This document shows, one piece after another, positions 1 through 10,792 of a stretch of 64,000 nt of DNA. The translations under genes were made by a program, and so were the position numbers. The first letter of the stretch is position 1. Every line of letters starts with the position of its first letter. The stretch lies in contig JAYESD010000012.1 in assembly GCA_036927565.1 (NCBI GenBank), positions 2,914,001 to 2,978,000 of the forward strand, written 5' to 3'. The DNA comes from Tuctoria greenei. Its lineage: Eukaryota; Streptophyta; Magnoliopsida; Poales; Poaceae. Below the pieces are notes generated by a model. It ran no database searches and was not told the origin of the DNA. It was given only the letters and a program-made list of their open reading frames with translations.

Positions 1-293
1 ACAGCTAATACAACAGCAACACATCCGTGGAGTAGGGTATTACGCTCAGACAGCCCGAACCACGTAAAATCTTGTGTCTCCTGTGTCAATTCCTACTCAC
101 CTTCTTGAATCTCCGCGCGCCCATACCGAACATCAAACTCCCCTATCACTTTAGCAGTGTAGGGAGATCTGCCGGTTCCAAATCACCGACAGCGACCAAT
201 TGACCTTCTTGCATGAGCACACATCCAAGTCCTGAATGCTCCTATGTGCTCTAAAGTGTCCATTCTATCTAGGCTGCGTTTTACGGTCAACCT
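1..293 (-). other. Presumed internal leader of Tekay-like element, with an LTR-like fragment
   Basis: No ORF is visible. The stretch lies just inside the 5' LTR and PBS of the minus-strand element that starts at 310, so it should be that element's leader. Bases 1-75, read on the minus strand, resemble the transcribed part of the RIRE2-like LTRs (TTTACGTGGTTCGGG, then GCGTAATACCCTACTCCACG), in the opposite orientation to the LTRs at 1088 and 13207. This is either a fragment of another element or the same conserved leader box in a different family. The window ends here, so the two cannot be separated. Confidence 0.35.
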
Positions 294-306
294 GGCTCTG
301 ATACCA
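294..306 (-). promoter_or_regulatory. Primer-binding site (Met-type) of Tekay-like LTR element
   Basis: The minus strand reads TGGTATCAGAGCC, the usual plant initiator-Met tRNA primer-binding site. It lies three bases inside the LTR boundary at 310. Its position shows that the LTR to its right is a 5' LTR of a minus-strand element. Confidence 0.8.
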
Positions 307-1082
307 ATCTGTGACACCCGGTTCCGAAAATGAACCAAGTGAACGCATATGTGTGCCCAGGATGTTCAACACACATACACGAGTGCATTCACAAAAGAGT
401 ATACATAAAATTACCACAAAACAAGATTAATTAACCAAATCTTATTAAACAAACCATATTATCCTCGAATACAAGCTCTAATGAATATTAATGACAAGTT
501 CAACTAATGCAGCAGAAATAAACTAAATAAGCAAACTAAACCGCTAGGCAGCATAAGCGATAGGGTAGCGCAGCTCCAAAACTCCACAGGCAAAGCTGGC
601 GGTAGACACGGCCTAGAACTCCGCATTATCGCCATTAAACTACCAATCCTGACCTGCAACTGTTGGTGGGGGAATTGCAAGGGTGAGTACATGTTGTACT
701 CAGCAAGTGTGGAAAGTATGACATGTGGCTGATTCAAATGACGACAATAATAATGGCCGAGTGTTGAAAAGTACATTAAAACATTTGAAAAGCAATATAT
801 TATATGTATGCGAAGTATACCCATCATAATCATAAGTAAAGTAAACCCATCATAATCATAAGTAATATCATAATACCAGTCTGAATTCACTACCATCATC
901 GATAATTCCAGATTTCACCATTTGCCAATAACCATATTCAATACCAGAAATTAATCCATAACCAGCCATAACCATTACCAAACCATAACCATCCCAAACA
1001 CCATCCCAATACCAAGTTCCCTATAATCATGTGTGGGTCCAGGTTGCTCATAACCGGGAGCACGACTATCATGATAGTTTTA

Positions 1083-1087
1083 GACAC
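1083..1087. repeat. Target-site duplication gacac (left copy)
   Basis: The bases gacac directly precede the TG end of the LTR at 1088 and recur at 14081-14085, directly after the CA end of the other LTR. This 5-bp duplication defines both ends of the RIRE2-like element. Confidence 0.9.
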
Positions 1088-1940
1088 TGTCGGAGTGTGA
1101 TTCCGACAATTCTCCCGGTACTACTATTGGAAGCCCGTGGAGTTTTGTAGTTCGGTTGGCGCGCACAGAGACTCAGTATTTACGTGGTTAGGGCCGCCTG
1201 AGCGTAATACCCTACTCCACGGATGTGTGTTGTTGTTGTATTGAGTGTCCTAGCGCTTGTGTGTAAGACTAGAGTGTGGAAGTCCTCCGTGTGTGTGGAC
1301 GTATGTAGCTGTGTCCCCCTGTGTATCGCTCAACTAGTCCTTTTATAGTACAAGGACTGGTCGTTACATCGTTAGCCTAGCCCAACATGTGGCCCTGGCG
1401 GTTACTGATGCTTAATACCCAATTAATGTACTTAATTACCCTTAACAGCATGGTAACGTCCCTTGATGGTGGCGTTACTGGTATTCAGGGTCCTCCGATC
1501 GTGTGTCATTAGGTTATTATTAATGACAAACAATCGGGTCTTGAAGCTTTAATTGTTCCTTGAAGGTCCGAGCCGTTGGAGGTCCACCAACCTGCCTGCT
1601 GAACTTGAAGGTCTGGTTGTTGGACGCGTGGAAGCTCCAGAGCTTATCGTCTTGGAAGAGTAGGACCGGTGTTGTTGTACACGTGTCGGTACCGGAGCTT
1701 CCCTCTGCTGGGGGTTAGGTCCGGGGGTGCCGCACAGTTATCTAGCCTGAAGCTTTCCCATGTAAGGAATGTGGCTCCGGTTTTATGATACACGTGGCGG
1801 CACTAGGACTAACCATAGAAGGGAGGCATGTCCGGTTCCATATGACACGTGGGACCTTCGGAGGTCTTCAACTGAGGTATGTGGAGTTCCTTAGCATTCT
1901 TTGGAGTACCAAAGAGTATCTGGTACGCAGGGTACCGATA
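1088..1940 (-). repeat. 3' LTR of RIRE2-like element
   Basis: An 853-bp direct repeat of 13207-14080, starting TGTCGGAG and ending GGGTACCGATA (expected CA mutated to TA). It lacks a short stretch around 1180 that is present in the other LTR (aacaaggtggtaagttgaca). On the minus strand U3 is at the right (about 1350-1940) and contains GGAGCT/AGCTCC motifs. Confidence 0.9.
1341..1347 (-). promoter_or_regulatory. TATA box in 3' LTR, inside an inverted repeat
   Basis: The minus strand reads TATAAAA. It is flanked by inverted arms (AGTCCTT and AAGGACT on the plus strand), as in the 5' LTR at 13474-13500. It marks the U3/R side of the LTR. Confidence 0.6.
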
Positions 1941-1959
1941 GTGGCCCCCTGGGCCCACC
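1941..1959 (-). other. Polypurine tract of RIRE2-like element
   Basis: Directly inside the 3' LTR the minus strand reads GGTGGGCCCAGGGGGCCAC. The matching tract lies beside the second RIRE2-like LTR at 61672. This is the expected position for plus-strand DNA priming. Confidence 0.6.
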
Positions 1960-2478
1960 TCTGGGAGAGACCTTTTGGATGAAGTCATTCTGCCGAAGGT
2001 GGGTCCATCTTTTGATTTCCGTGCTGTGTCTTCAAGGGTTTTTTGATGTGCCGTTGGGGTGATGGTTCACAGTTAAACCATCGTCGGGTGGCATATCCAG
2101 GATGCAGCAGGTGAGATCTGAGCGTGCGGATCTCATGCAATTGAAGATCGCCGGTTCCTGATATGAAAACCGTATCGGTTTTGCACGCCCTGTTAGGCCG
2201 CCGCCCTTGGGTTTACCGCCTTTTATCATGACAACTGTTCGCCTGGGGTAATGACCTCGGCTTGATCACCTGGGTGGCCCCAGGCCCCCTTGTCATTGGC
2301 AGAGTGAAGTTTTTGAACTGTATCATCTGTTCCTCTGCTGTTTCCATCCAAGCGTTGCGGAGGCTTACTTAAGAGGGAAAGTGCGTACAGTTTGAGGGTT
2401 TCTTACGCTTTCATTGAACTTGCGCTCGAATCCTCCAAAATTTTGCTTGCTTTTCCTTTCTCGCCCTGTCGTGCTACG
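1960..2478. other. Untranslated region between 3' LTR and antisense ORF
   Basis: No credible ORF. The sequence is conserved with the second RIRE2-like copy at 61690-62008: both share aaaaccgtatcggtt and tcatgacaac blocks. It probably holds the promoter and 5' UTR of the plus-strand antisense ORF, but no clear TATA box is evident. Confidence 0.5.
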
Positions 2479-5400
2479 ATGAAGTTGGGACTTCCCAAGA
2501 GCCGCATTGGGAACAAGAAGGAGTTGTCTAGGGTCCGGACCTACATGGGTTGGTCCAGTGACTCCATCGACAATGACATTCGCTGCGGCAAGCTTCCCTT
2601 CGAGAAGGAGCGAGCCGGAGATATGGTGTACTTCCTTGGGTACGCCATGACGGGTTTGATCTCGCATTTCTCCACTTTCTTTCTAATGCTGCTAGATTTC
2701 TATGGTCTGCAGCTCCACCATCTTGGCCCCCACTCAATTTCGCTAGTGGCAACTTTCGTCCACTTTTGCAAGATGTGGGTGGGTGTGACCCCTTGCGTGG
2801 AGTTGTTCCAGACTTTCTTCACCGTCCACCCCACTGGGAAGAGTGATGAGTTCATCGGCTTCTACTAGTTGGTGAATCGGAAAAAATCCCCCCTGAAGTA
2901 CTTGAGGTCCTTTCCTTCCGGCAAGTGGGACGACTGGAAGAAGGACTGGGTGGTCATCACCGTGGAGGGACACGAGAGGCTGGAACTGCCTGAAGGCCTC
3001 CCCTGCGTCGACACCAACACTTGGAGTGACGTGCGGAGCTGTCGAGGGAGTACATGCCCATTCTGGACAGAATCCAGGAGTGTGTCGAAGGTGGGGTGAC
3101 CCCCAGATGGTCTTTGGCAACTTCTTGACGAACAGGTGGGCCCCGCTGAGGGTTAGGGGGCGGCCTGCCTGGGCCTTCAACAGTGAGATGGATACCAACC
3201 GCATTGAGGTTGGTTTGGGAACCGACTTGAACGATGAAGCCTTGAAGACCCATCTCGAGAAGTTCAAGCATGGGAACATCAGCCCTAGCGACGTGTCTCC
3301 ACCGGCGGCCTTCCTTCATCTGAATATGATACCAGAGGAGTGTAGAGAGCTCCGGAGGAAGATGCCGCTATTGGACGACTTGGGCCTGATGGAGAGGCGA
3401 TCAACCTCCAGGGTGGCGATCCCCGGAGCTTCAGAAGGTGGCTCCGCTCGTGCCCTGAAGCCAAGAGCTAAAGTCGTAGGCAAGGGCAAAGAGTCGACGG
3501 AGCCCTCCAGTCGAAAGAGGAAGTTGAAGAACTCTGGCGGAAGATCTGTCAGACCTGCTCCTTCCTCAGCAACTCCTCCCCGGCGAGGGAGGTCTATGAC
3601 AGCGACAACCACTCCAACATTGGCGTCTCCCCGGAACACCAGCTCCGCCCAGGTGACTCTGGTGCTAGAGCCTGCCAAGGGCTCTAGGTCCGAGGGTCCT
3701 TCCCAGTCGAGGAGGGCCTCAACCAAGACGTCAGTGACAGCGGCAGTAAGCTCCGGAGAACCTTTCGGAGCTACTATGCCAGTTGTGATGGGGTCAGGCT
3801 CTGAGCGTCCGATGAAGAGGTTTCGCGCTAGCTGGAGCGGGAGTCTTCCAAGGTAAATTTGATTTTTTACCTGAGTTGATTGTTTTTGTTGTAATCATAT
3901 TTTGAGTTTCTTCGTCCTTCATCCTTAGGGTATCCAAGAAAGGGGTTGAAGCTCTGGCTCCTGCGACAGCAGCTGATGCTGCGCAGGCGGAGGCTTCGGC
4001 TCCAGTTCCAACGCTGCCCCAGGTGGTGGCTGAGGTCGCGGCAGCTACGGCGCCAGCTGTCGTGGTCCTTGACCTCGAGTCATCCCCTGAAGCTCTCGTG
4101 GTAGCGCCGGACCACGAGAAGGAAGATGTACTAGTGGCACCAGCTCCGGAGGTTGAAGCTCCAATTTTAGATGTTGTGATGATGGACGCTCCAGCCTCAG
4201 AGCCGGAGGTAGCTGCAGTTCTGGCCCTAGAGCCGGATGTTGTTGAAGCCCCGGTGGCAGAGTCGGATGTTGTTGAAGAAGTTCCGGCGGCATAGCCGGT
4301 GGTTGATGAAGTTTCAGCGCCTGAGCCAATTGTCGCGGAAGTGCTGATGCCCGAGCCGGTGGAGGTCGAAGCGCCAGCTCCTGAATCGGCGGTGAAGGAA
4401 GCTCCAACGTTGGAGCTGGAAGTGGCCTCAACTCCGGTCGAATCTTCAATGTCTGCCCCAAAGGTGGTGGTTTCGGAGGTGCCCATGCTCGAGCCAGGGT
4501 GCCCAGACGAAGTGACCAGTCCTTTGCCAGAGGGACCAGTTGCTGATGACCTGGCGGCAGGACCTTCGAAGCCGACTCCGGAGGCTAGAACTTCTGTTGC
4601 AGGACCTTCATCGGCGGCAACCGAGGCTATCCCGGATGGCGATCTTAGTGCCGCGGAAGCTCACAGGACCGCTCTTGTAGAGTGGGACCTGATTTTTGTT
4701 ATGGAGAACCCGCTAGAGCCAGCGGAGAGGACCCCGGTAGGTTCGGAGCCAAGACCCTTGTCATTGTCCATCGACAACACTTGCTCCAACCTTCGTCAGG
4801 TTCAGCTGGCCTTTTACCACAACAGCAAGTCCCTCGAGGAGGAGCGCCAAACCTTTAGGAGGTGGCGCAACCGGCTCCAATTCGAGACCAAGTTGGCGCA
4901 GACTAGGATGGCCGACAACAAGGAGTGGGTGAAAAGGGAGAAGGCCCGGTTGGAGTATTGGGGTCAGCTGCTGGATGAGAGGGAAAGCATGGTGCGATCC
5001 CTCGACGACCAGTCCCGGGCCATCCACGAATAGGTCGTGGCTGCTAATGAAGCAGCAAATGGTCGCCAGGAGAAGCTCAACGCCATCCACGACAGCCTCG
5101 TCAAGCGCCGAGAGGCTCTTGAGGAGCGGGAGAAAAGGCTCGAAGATGAAGAGCAAAAACTCCTGGAGCTTTAGGATGACCTCGTGAAGAGGGAGGCGGA
5201 GCTTGCTCAGAGACTAGCTCTGGGTGACAATATCCTCGCGGAGCGCACCAAGAAGTTGGAGGAGCTCTGCGAGAGCGAGGAGAAGAAGGCCTGGCAGCGA
5301 GGACAGGACCTCACCAAGAGGGAGAACGAAGTTGTTGCCAGGGAGAAGAAAGTGTGGGGCCGGGAGAGAGACCTGGTCGACTGCTGGAACAAGATCCACG

Positions 5401-5906
5401 TTCGGGAAGAGGAGCTTGGTAAACTCGAAAGGCAAGTTGTTGAAAAGATTCAGCAGTACACCAAAGAGGTCGAGCGCCTTCCCCAGAAGGATTCGGAGCT
5501 TGCGGCGACCAAGAGGTCCTTGGAAGAGGCGTGAGGCTCAAGGGTTGTAGAGTCCTAACAAGTATGGGACTTCTTGGGCAAAGCCAATGACGTGATGACG
5601 CCGCTGGGCTTTAGTCCCGTGCGTCCGTACGATCTGGAGCCGGAGCTGGACCAGGCGTTGCAGACGTTGAGCTCGGCTGGCAACAAGCTCAACAAGATGG
5701 GCGATGTTATCGTGGAATTGGAAACTGAAGGACAATCCCTGGCGAAGAATATCGCATAGTACATGCTGACGTGCTACACAAGTTAGGATCCTCACTTCCC
5801 ACTAGACTTGGTGCTTGAAGGTCCCATCGACAGAGAGGGAGATGTCGCCAAGGCCAGCGTGTCGGAGGTTGCCCAGAAGGTTGCCTCGTTCTTCCGTAGG
5901 GTTTAG
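2479..5906 (+). pseudogene. Antisense ORF (aORF) of gypsy element, 'putative gypsy-type transposon' domain, broken
   Basis: This plus-strand gene converges on the element's own minus-strand pol. The chosen ATG is at 2479. The first ~130 residues match the plant 'putative gypsy type transposon' domain (Transposase_28-like; LHHLGPHSISLVATFVHFC is the recognisable part). A spacer rich in Ala, Pro, Glu and Val follows (about 3930-4640), then a long Lys/Arg/Glu/Gln coiled coil (4790-5530) and a C-terminal segment ending at the TAG at 5904-5906. A GT-AG intron fits 3853-3928. In-frame stops at about 2866, 4293, 5031 and 5173, plus frameshifts around 3040 and near the C-terminus, show it is dead. 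Several stops look like CAG to TAG changes. Function in the family is unknown; a role as transcriptional or regulatory co-factor is speculation. Confidence 0.75.
3853..3928 (+). other. Probable spliceosomal intron in aORF
   Basis: The 76-bp segment begins GTAAATTTG and ends in a T-rich stretch with CATCCTTAG. Coding character is lost inside it and resumes after it. The upstream exon ends in a basic Ser-rich segment and the downstream exon opens the Pro/Glu/Ala-rich spacer. Confidence 0.65.
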
Positions 5907-7204
5907 GTCTTTCTCTTTGTAGCTTCCACTTGTATCTTCTCTTCTTTTCTCCAATTTTGTAATCTCTTGTCCTCAGATGAATGAAATCCAAGAAATTTGT
6001 GAATTTCATTTTTTGTCTTCAACACGTTTATCTCACTTGGCCCTCTGGTAGATGTACAAAATTTGATTGTGAACGTCTACCAAGAGGATGTAGCATTTTG
6101 TTGAAGACTTGCGTGCTTCGAACTTGTATTTTGTAGGTCCAAAGTTGTCGATAGTAGGGCCCCCTGAGGTTGTCGGAGCTTAGTAGCTCCGGCAGCGACC
6201 TTTATCAACGCGTAGAACATAGAAAGGTGGTCCTCTGGGGTTGTCGGAGCTTAGTAGCTCCGGTAGCGTCCACTGTCAACACGTAGAGCATCGACAGCAG
6301 ACCCCATTAGGGTGTCCTTCTATCATCTTTTCTTCACGTTGACGGCTGGCCCCTGGATTTGCCAGAACTTGGTAGCTTCGGCGACGCCTACTATCTATGT
6401 TTGAAACATCGACAGCGGACCACCTTAGGGAGTGTCGGAGTCTTGATAGCTCCGGCTTCATCCACTATCATCATGAGATCTTTGTTTTTCCTACATACTG
6501 AAGTCAAGAAAAACAGTAAAATCCATTTCTTATCTATATCTCGTTTGCGGCTTACTATTCCCGAAAGAAATTTTTAGGTCGAACGCAATTCTATATATAA
6601 TCAAGTGCATTGGCTTGTTTTCTCCAGGTCCGATCGTTTTCTGGACCCACCTTACTCAGGCCTGCCGGGGTGTAGGTAGAGTGGCATACTTAGGGTGCTG
6701 GACCAGGCTAAGTCGATATCACACTCCGGACCTAGATTGGCTTGGCGTTCAGGCGAGTAGGCCATTCAACAATGTTAAGACCCGAAAGAATTACCAAGGC
6801 AACTTGAATTATACATGAATTGTTCGAGCTAAAGTTTCTTGAGGATTGCACAACTTTGTTACAGACAAGAAAGAGGAAAATAAAAAATATTGAGCCTGTA
6901 CAAAATAAATGCACGTGGAGTCTGTTTTCACATAATGATGTCTTTCATTATAGGTCCATGGTACAGGGGAAACAAGTACACTCTTAGGGTACGGAACCAG
7001 ACTAAGTGTGTTACATTTCTTGTTTGACCCAGGGTAACTATCTACACTTTTAGTTCCGAGAATGTGTCAAGTGTTGCCTGAATCTTGCAGACCTTCCGGG
7101 AAAGGTCCGACTGTTCTCCCGAAGGAGCTACTCGACTCTGTACAATGACGCTATAACATACATCATATGTAACTATAGACTCACCTCTGTGATATTAAGC
7201 GTAG
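5907..7204. other. Non-coding spacer between convergent aORF and pol
   Basis: No supported ORF. The spacer contains the short repeat array at 6150-6475 and otherwise unremarkable sequence. Both transcripts, aORF on plus and gag-pol on minus, should end in or run through this interval. Confidence 0.55.
6150..6475. repeat. Diverged tandem repeat (about 71-73 bp) with GGAGCT/AGCTCC hairpin core
   Basis: At least four related units are visible. Cores start at about 6171 (tgtcggagcttagtagctcc), 6242, 6360 and 6433. Each core is followed by a gc-gac-ctac-atcaac-gtag-like segment. The core is self-complementary (GGAGCT, spacer, AGCTCC). It lies between the convergent genes of the gypsy element. Confidence 0.65.
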
Positions 7205-8544
7205 AACTTACAAAGGAGCTCAATGTTCCAAGGATTAGGGAGGGGTGTCCCATCCTCGGTTGCCAAGCGAACGCATCCGAGATGAGATACTTTGATCACT
7301 CGAAAGGGTCCTTCCCAGCTGGGGTAAAGTTTGCTTAACCCTTCTCGAGTTTGTATTCTCCGTAGCACCATATCGCCTTCCTCGAGCTGTCAATTATGCA
7401 CATGCCTTTGGTGATAACGCCGGAGCGCTTAGTGGTATTGTGCATTTCGAACAGCTGCTCGGCACCTTCCCTCTTCAACGAGGTCAAGGTCTTCACGCCG
7501 GAGCTGCTCCTGTGTGGCTTCGTCGAAGGTCCAGACCCGGAGCGACCCCAAGGTGATTTCCGGAGGAAGGACTGCTTCAGCTCCGTACACTAGGAAGAAG
7601 GATGTCTCTCCAGTTGACCAGTTTGGAGTTGTCCTGTTGGCCCACAGGGTGGGCGAAAGCTCTTCAATCCAGTTGGCTCCATGTTTTTTCAGGCGCTCAT
7701 ATGTGCGCGTCTTGAGTCCTTTTAGGATTTATGCATTTGCTCTCTCAGCTTGGCCATTTCTTGCCGGGTGAGCTACGGAAGCGTAGCAGACTTGGATGTC
7801 GAGGTCTTCACAGTATCCTTAGAATGCAAAGCTTGTGAATTGGGTCCCATTATCAGTTATGATCTTGTTTGGGACTTCAACTCTACATACTATGGACAGC
7901 AAGAAGTTGATAGTTGATTGCTTGTTTATTGTCACAACTGGAGTTGCTTCCGACCACTTGGTGAACTTGTCGATGGAAACGTATAGGAACTTGTAACCTC
8001 CGACGGCTCTTGGGAAAGGTCCCAAGATATCCATCCCCCACACAGCGAATGGCCATGTAGGAGGTATCATTTGTAAGGGTTTAGCTGGTGTGTGAATTTG
8101 CTTTGCATGGAACTGGCATGCTTCGCATTTCTTCACTAGCTCGGTTGCATCCTGGAGTGCTGTAGGCCAGTAAAAACCATGCCGAAAGGCTTTTCTGATC
8201 AACGTGCGGGAAGACGCGTGGTTCCCACACTCGCCTCCATGAATTTCCGTGAGGAGCTCACGACCTTATTCTCTTGTAATGCAGCGCATTAGGACGCCGT
8301 TGGCACCACGTCGGTAGAGATACCCTTCTACCGGTGTGTATCTTTTAGCCAATCTGACTATCCGGTCAGCAGATACATTATCTTCAGGAAGGATGTTGTC
8401 TTTCAAGTAGCTCTGGATCTCCGAGATCCATACATCAGAGCTAACTTGAGCATTTGAGTCTTGCGTGTTGGGTTGCTCGGAGCTTCCTACATCACATACG
8501 ACCCTTGATGGACGCCATGGTAGCAGGGCCATCAGGACCGCCAA
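7205..8544 (-). pseudogene. Integrase region of RIRE2-like gypsy element, broken
   Basis: This is the last pol domain of the minus-strand polyprotein. 8544-8266 encodes the segment before integrase. 8202-7819 is an open 127-codon stretch with the zinc-binding CEAC region, the catalytic aspartates in WGMDILGPF and IITDNGTQF, and the WSEA segment between them. After a stop at 7816-7818 the same protein can be followed (HPARNGQAERAN with the catalytic Glu region, then GEGDMVL-like C-terminal motifs) to about 7205, with more stops. Integrase inserts the cDNA and makes the 5-bp duplication. The copy is inactive. Confidence 0.8.
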
Positions 8545-9377
8545 CTTTGAGGTGCTGGTCCCCCTTCGCTCAGTTTGGCACGCTGAGCTGTTGGTCTTGA
8601 CAATCTCCGGATGAAGGTTCCATCGGGAACCGGAGCTCCAGTTGAAGCTTTCGTCGAGAGTTCGTCAGCTTCAGCGTTGTTGAGGCGCTGGACATGGCAA
8701 ATATCCAGGACTTCGAAGTCCTTTTGAAGCTTCTGGACTTCAAGTAGATATGCAGCTAGTTGAGGGTTGCTGCAGCAGCATTCACCTTTGACTTGTTTTA
8801 TTATGAGCTGCGAGTCACCCTTTACCAATAGCTGCCTGACACCATATGATAGTGCCACCTTGAGCTCATAGATTAGTGCTTCATACTCCGCCATGTTGTT
8901 GGTTGCCTTGAAGTCAAGGTGAACCATGTATTTGACCTTCTCCCCGGTCAGAGCGAGGAGAAGGACTCCAGCTCCGGCCCCCTGCTTCTGCATGGAGCCG
9001 TCGAAGTAGAGTGTCCAGTGAGGCTCAATGAAGACCGGAACCTTAGGTTTCGGCTTATGCTCACTGGGGTCCCTAGGATTTGATGGAGAGGGGGTCCATT
9101 CCGCCACGAAGTCCGCCAGTGCTTGACTCTTGATCACTTGTCTTGGGACGAATTCAAGATCGAACTCGGCCAATTCTGCTGCCCACTTTGCAATGTTCCC
9201 AGTAGATTTTGTGTTATGCAAGATTGCACGCAGTGGATAAGAAGTTACCACTGAAATCTTGTGAGCTTGGAAGTAGTGTTGAAGCTTCCTAGAAGCAATA
9301 AGAACTGCATAGAGCAGCTTATGCACCTCCAGGTACCGAGTCTTGGCGTCATGGAGTACTTCACTAATGAAGTACAC
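8532..9377 (-). CDS. RNase H plus archaeal-type RNase H domains of gypsy pol (open segment)
   Basis: This is a 281-codon open segment of the polyprotein, not an independent gene. Its N-terminal third is the ordinary gypsy RNase H C-terminal part (YLEVHKLLYAVLIASRKLQHYF and the LR-IL-N region). Its second half is an additional RNase H of the archaeal type, with YFDGSMQKQGAGAGV, the acidic NNMAEYEALIYEL and VKGDSQLIIKQV. This extra domain is diagnostic of the Tat lineage. Upstream frames are broken around 9380-9460 and the segment ends in a stop at 8532. RNase H removes the RNA strand during reverse transcription. Confidence 0.82.
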   Translation of the reverse strand: MYFISEVLHDAKTRYLEVHKLLYAVLIASRKLQHYFQAHKISVVTSYPLRAILHNTKSTGNIAKWAAELAEFDLEFVPRQVIKSQALADFVAEWTPSPSNPRDPSEHKPKPKVPVFIEPHWTLYFDGSMQKQGAGAGVLLLALTGEKVKYMVHLDFKATNNMAEYEALIYELKVALSYGVRQLLVKGDSQLIIKQVKGECCCSNPQLAAYLLEVQKLQKDFEVLDICHVQRLNNAEADELSTKASTGAPVPDGTFIRRLSRPTAQRAKLSEGGPAPQSWRS

Positions 9378-9387
9378 TGGGCGTTGG

Positions 9388-9660
9388 ACTGTCCGGACCC
9401 TCCTGGAGGGGCCCAGAGCTTCCTCCTCATCAACCCGGACCCTCCTGGAGGGGTTCAGACATTCTTCAGGGACCTCCAGGTTCTTGCTTGAAGAACCCGG
9501 ACCTTCCCGGAGGGATCTGGATCTTCTTGTTCGACAATAGTAACTCCTCCACTTGAAGGAGGTTGATTCTCTAGCGTATCGCCTTGAGGATCCGGGTCTG
9601 GGAGATGGGACCCAGACTCGCCTTCACGTAGCTCCGGACCCTCCCGGAGGGGTCTCGCTT
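9388..9660 (-). repeat. Four short GC-rich repeats (CGGACCCTCC-GGAGGGG) inside pol
   Basis: Near-identical units CGGACCCTCCTGGAGGGG or CGGACCTTCCCGGAGGGA occur at about 9397, 9438, 9500 and 9631. They fall between the RT and RNase H coding segments and add Pro/Gly/Asp/Ser-rich residues that RT-RNase H proteins normally lack. Each unit is itself nearly palindromic (CCCTCC/GGAGGG). Confidence 0.6.
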
Positions 9661-10024
9661 CGTGAACTGGAGATGGTTCTGGTCTTTCCGCAACCAGGAC
9701 CATGCTGACAACTTCGTCAGTTGCCGAAATGTAAAGCAGAAGTGGCTCACCAAGATTCGGAGCTACCAAAGTTGGTAGAGTGGTGAGGAGCTGCTTTAGC
9801 TCTTGGAAAACCTTTTCTGCTTCTTCATACCATTGGAATAGTCTGGACTTCGTCAATAATTTGAAGAAGGGTAGCGCCCGTTCCGCCAGTCTTGAGATGA
9901 ACCGACTGAGGGCAGCTAGACATCGAGTCAGCTTCTGGACGTCCTTGATACGGTCTGGTGGCCACATGTCTTCAATAGCTTTAATCTTCGCCGGATTCGC
10001 TTCTATTCCTCGGTGGTTCACCAA
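9455..10024 (-). CDS. RT thumb/connection and start of RNase H (open segment)
   Basis: A 189-codon open segment continuing RT: the GIEANPAKIKAIEDM and LTRCLAALSRFISRLAERALPFFKLL motifs are the standard gypsy RT-to-RNase H connection, followed by WYEEAEKVFQELKQLL. The last ~60 residues are low-complexity (Pro, Glu, Gly, Ser) and coincide with the inserted GC-rich repeats, replacing part of RNase H. Confidence 0.8.
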   Translation of the reverse strand: MVNHRGIEANPAKIKAIEDMWPPDRIKDVQKLTRCLAALSRFISRLAERALPFFKLLTKSRLFQWYEEAEKVFQELKQLLTTLPTLVAPNLGEPLLLYISATDEVVSMVLVAERPEPSPVHEARPLREGPELREGESGSHLPDPDPQGDTLENQPPSSGGVTIVEQEDPDPSGKVRVLQARTWRSLKNV

Positions 10025-10093
10025 GAATCCAAGAAGCTTTCCGGAGCTAACCTCGAAGACACACTTGTCTGGGTTCAGATTTGTGCGTGTGAT

Positions 10094-10560
10094 TCACAAC
10101 TTGTCGAAGACATCTTGCAAGGTGTCAAGAAATGACTCCTTGTTCTTGATCTTGACGACGATGTCATCGACGTACACCTCCACTACATCTGTGATGAGCT
10201 CTCCAAAAGTTTTGTACATAGCTCGTACAAACGTTGAAGCAGCATTTTTGAGACCGAATGGCATGGCAGTGTAACAATATAATCCATCTACTGTGATGAA
10301 GGAAGTATGCTCTTCATCTTCCCTAGACATTCTGATTTGATGATACCCAGAATATGCGTCTAGGAAACACAGTAATTCACACCCGGAGGTGGAATCCACT
10401 ATCTGATCTATTCTAGGTAGTGGGAATGGATCCTTTGGACATGCCTTACTCGGTGTAGTGTAGTCGATACACATCCGAAGCTTCCCACCGGCCATAGGTA
10501 CAACAACTGGATTTGCCAACCATTTTGGGCGGAAGACTTCTCGGATGAATCCAGCTTCGA
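10094..10560 (-). CDS. Reverse transcriptase core of RIRE2-like gypsy element (open segment)
   Basis: The longest open part is 10519-10094 (141 codons). It carries the RT motifs in order: WRMCIDYT-type motif A region, FLDAYSGYHQI, MPFGLKNAASTF and the active-site YVDDIVVK. It copies element RNA into cDNA in cytoplasmic particles. The frame is closed on both sides by stops; the upstream part of RT (about 10560-10760) can be followed only in pieces. Confidence 0.85.
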
Positions 10561-10792
10561 GCTACTTCTTCACTTCTTGACGTATGATGTTTTGTCGCTC
10601 TACTGATTACTTCTGAGGCTTCTGATGTACAGGCCGAGCATCGGGATAAATCTTCAGATTGTGCTCAATCACTTCCCTAGGGATCCCATGTATTTGTGAC
10701 GGTTGCCAGGCAAACACATCAACATTAGCCCAGAGGAAAGTGATGAGCGTGAGTTCCTATTTGTCGTTCAGACCTCCCGATATATGGGTGAT

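Noticed and set aside
3316..4486. Long Ser/Thr/Ala-rich ORFs on the minus strand opposite the aORF
   Set aside because: They are the complement of the GC-rich, Ala/Glu/Pro-rich aORF spacer and have no family match; composition shadows.
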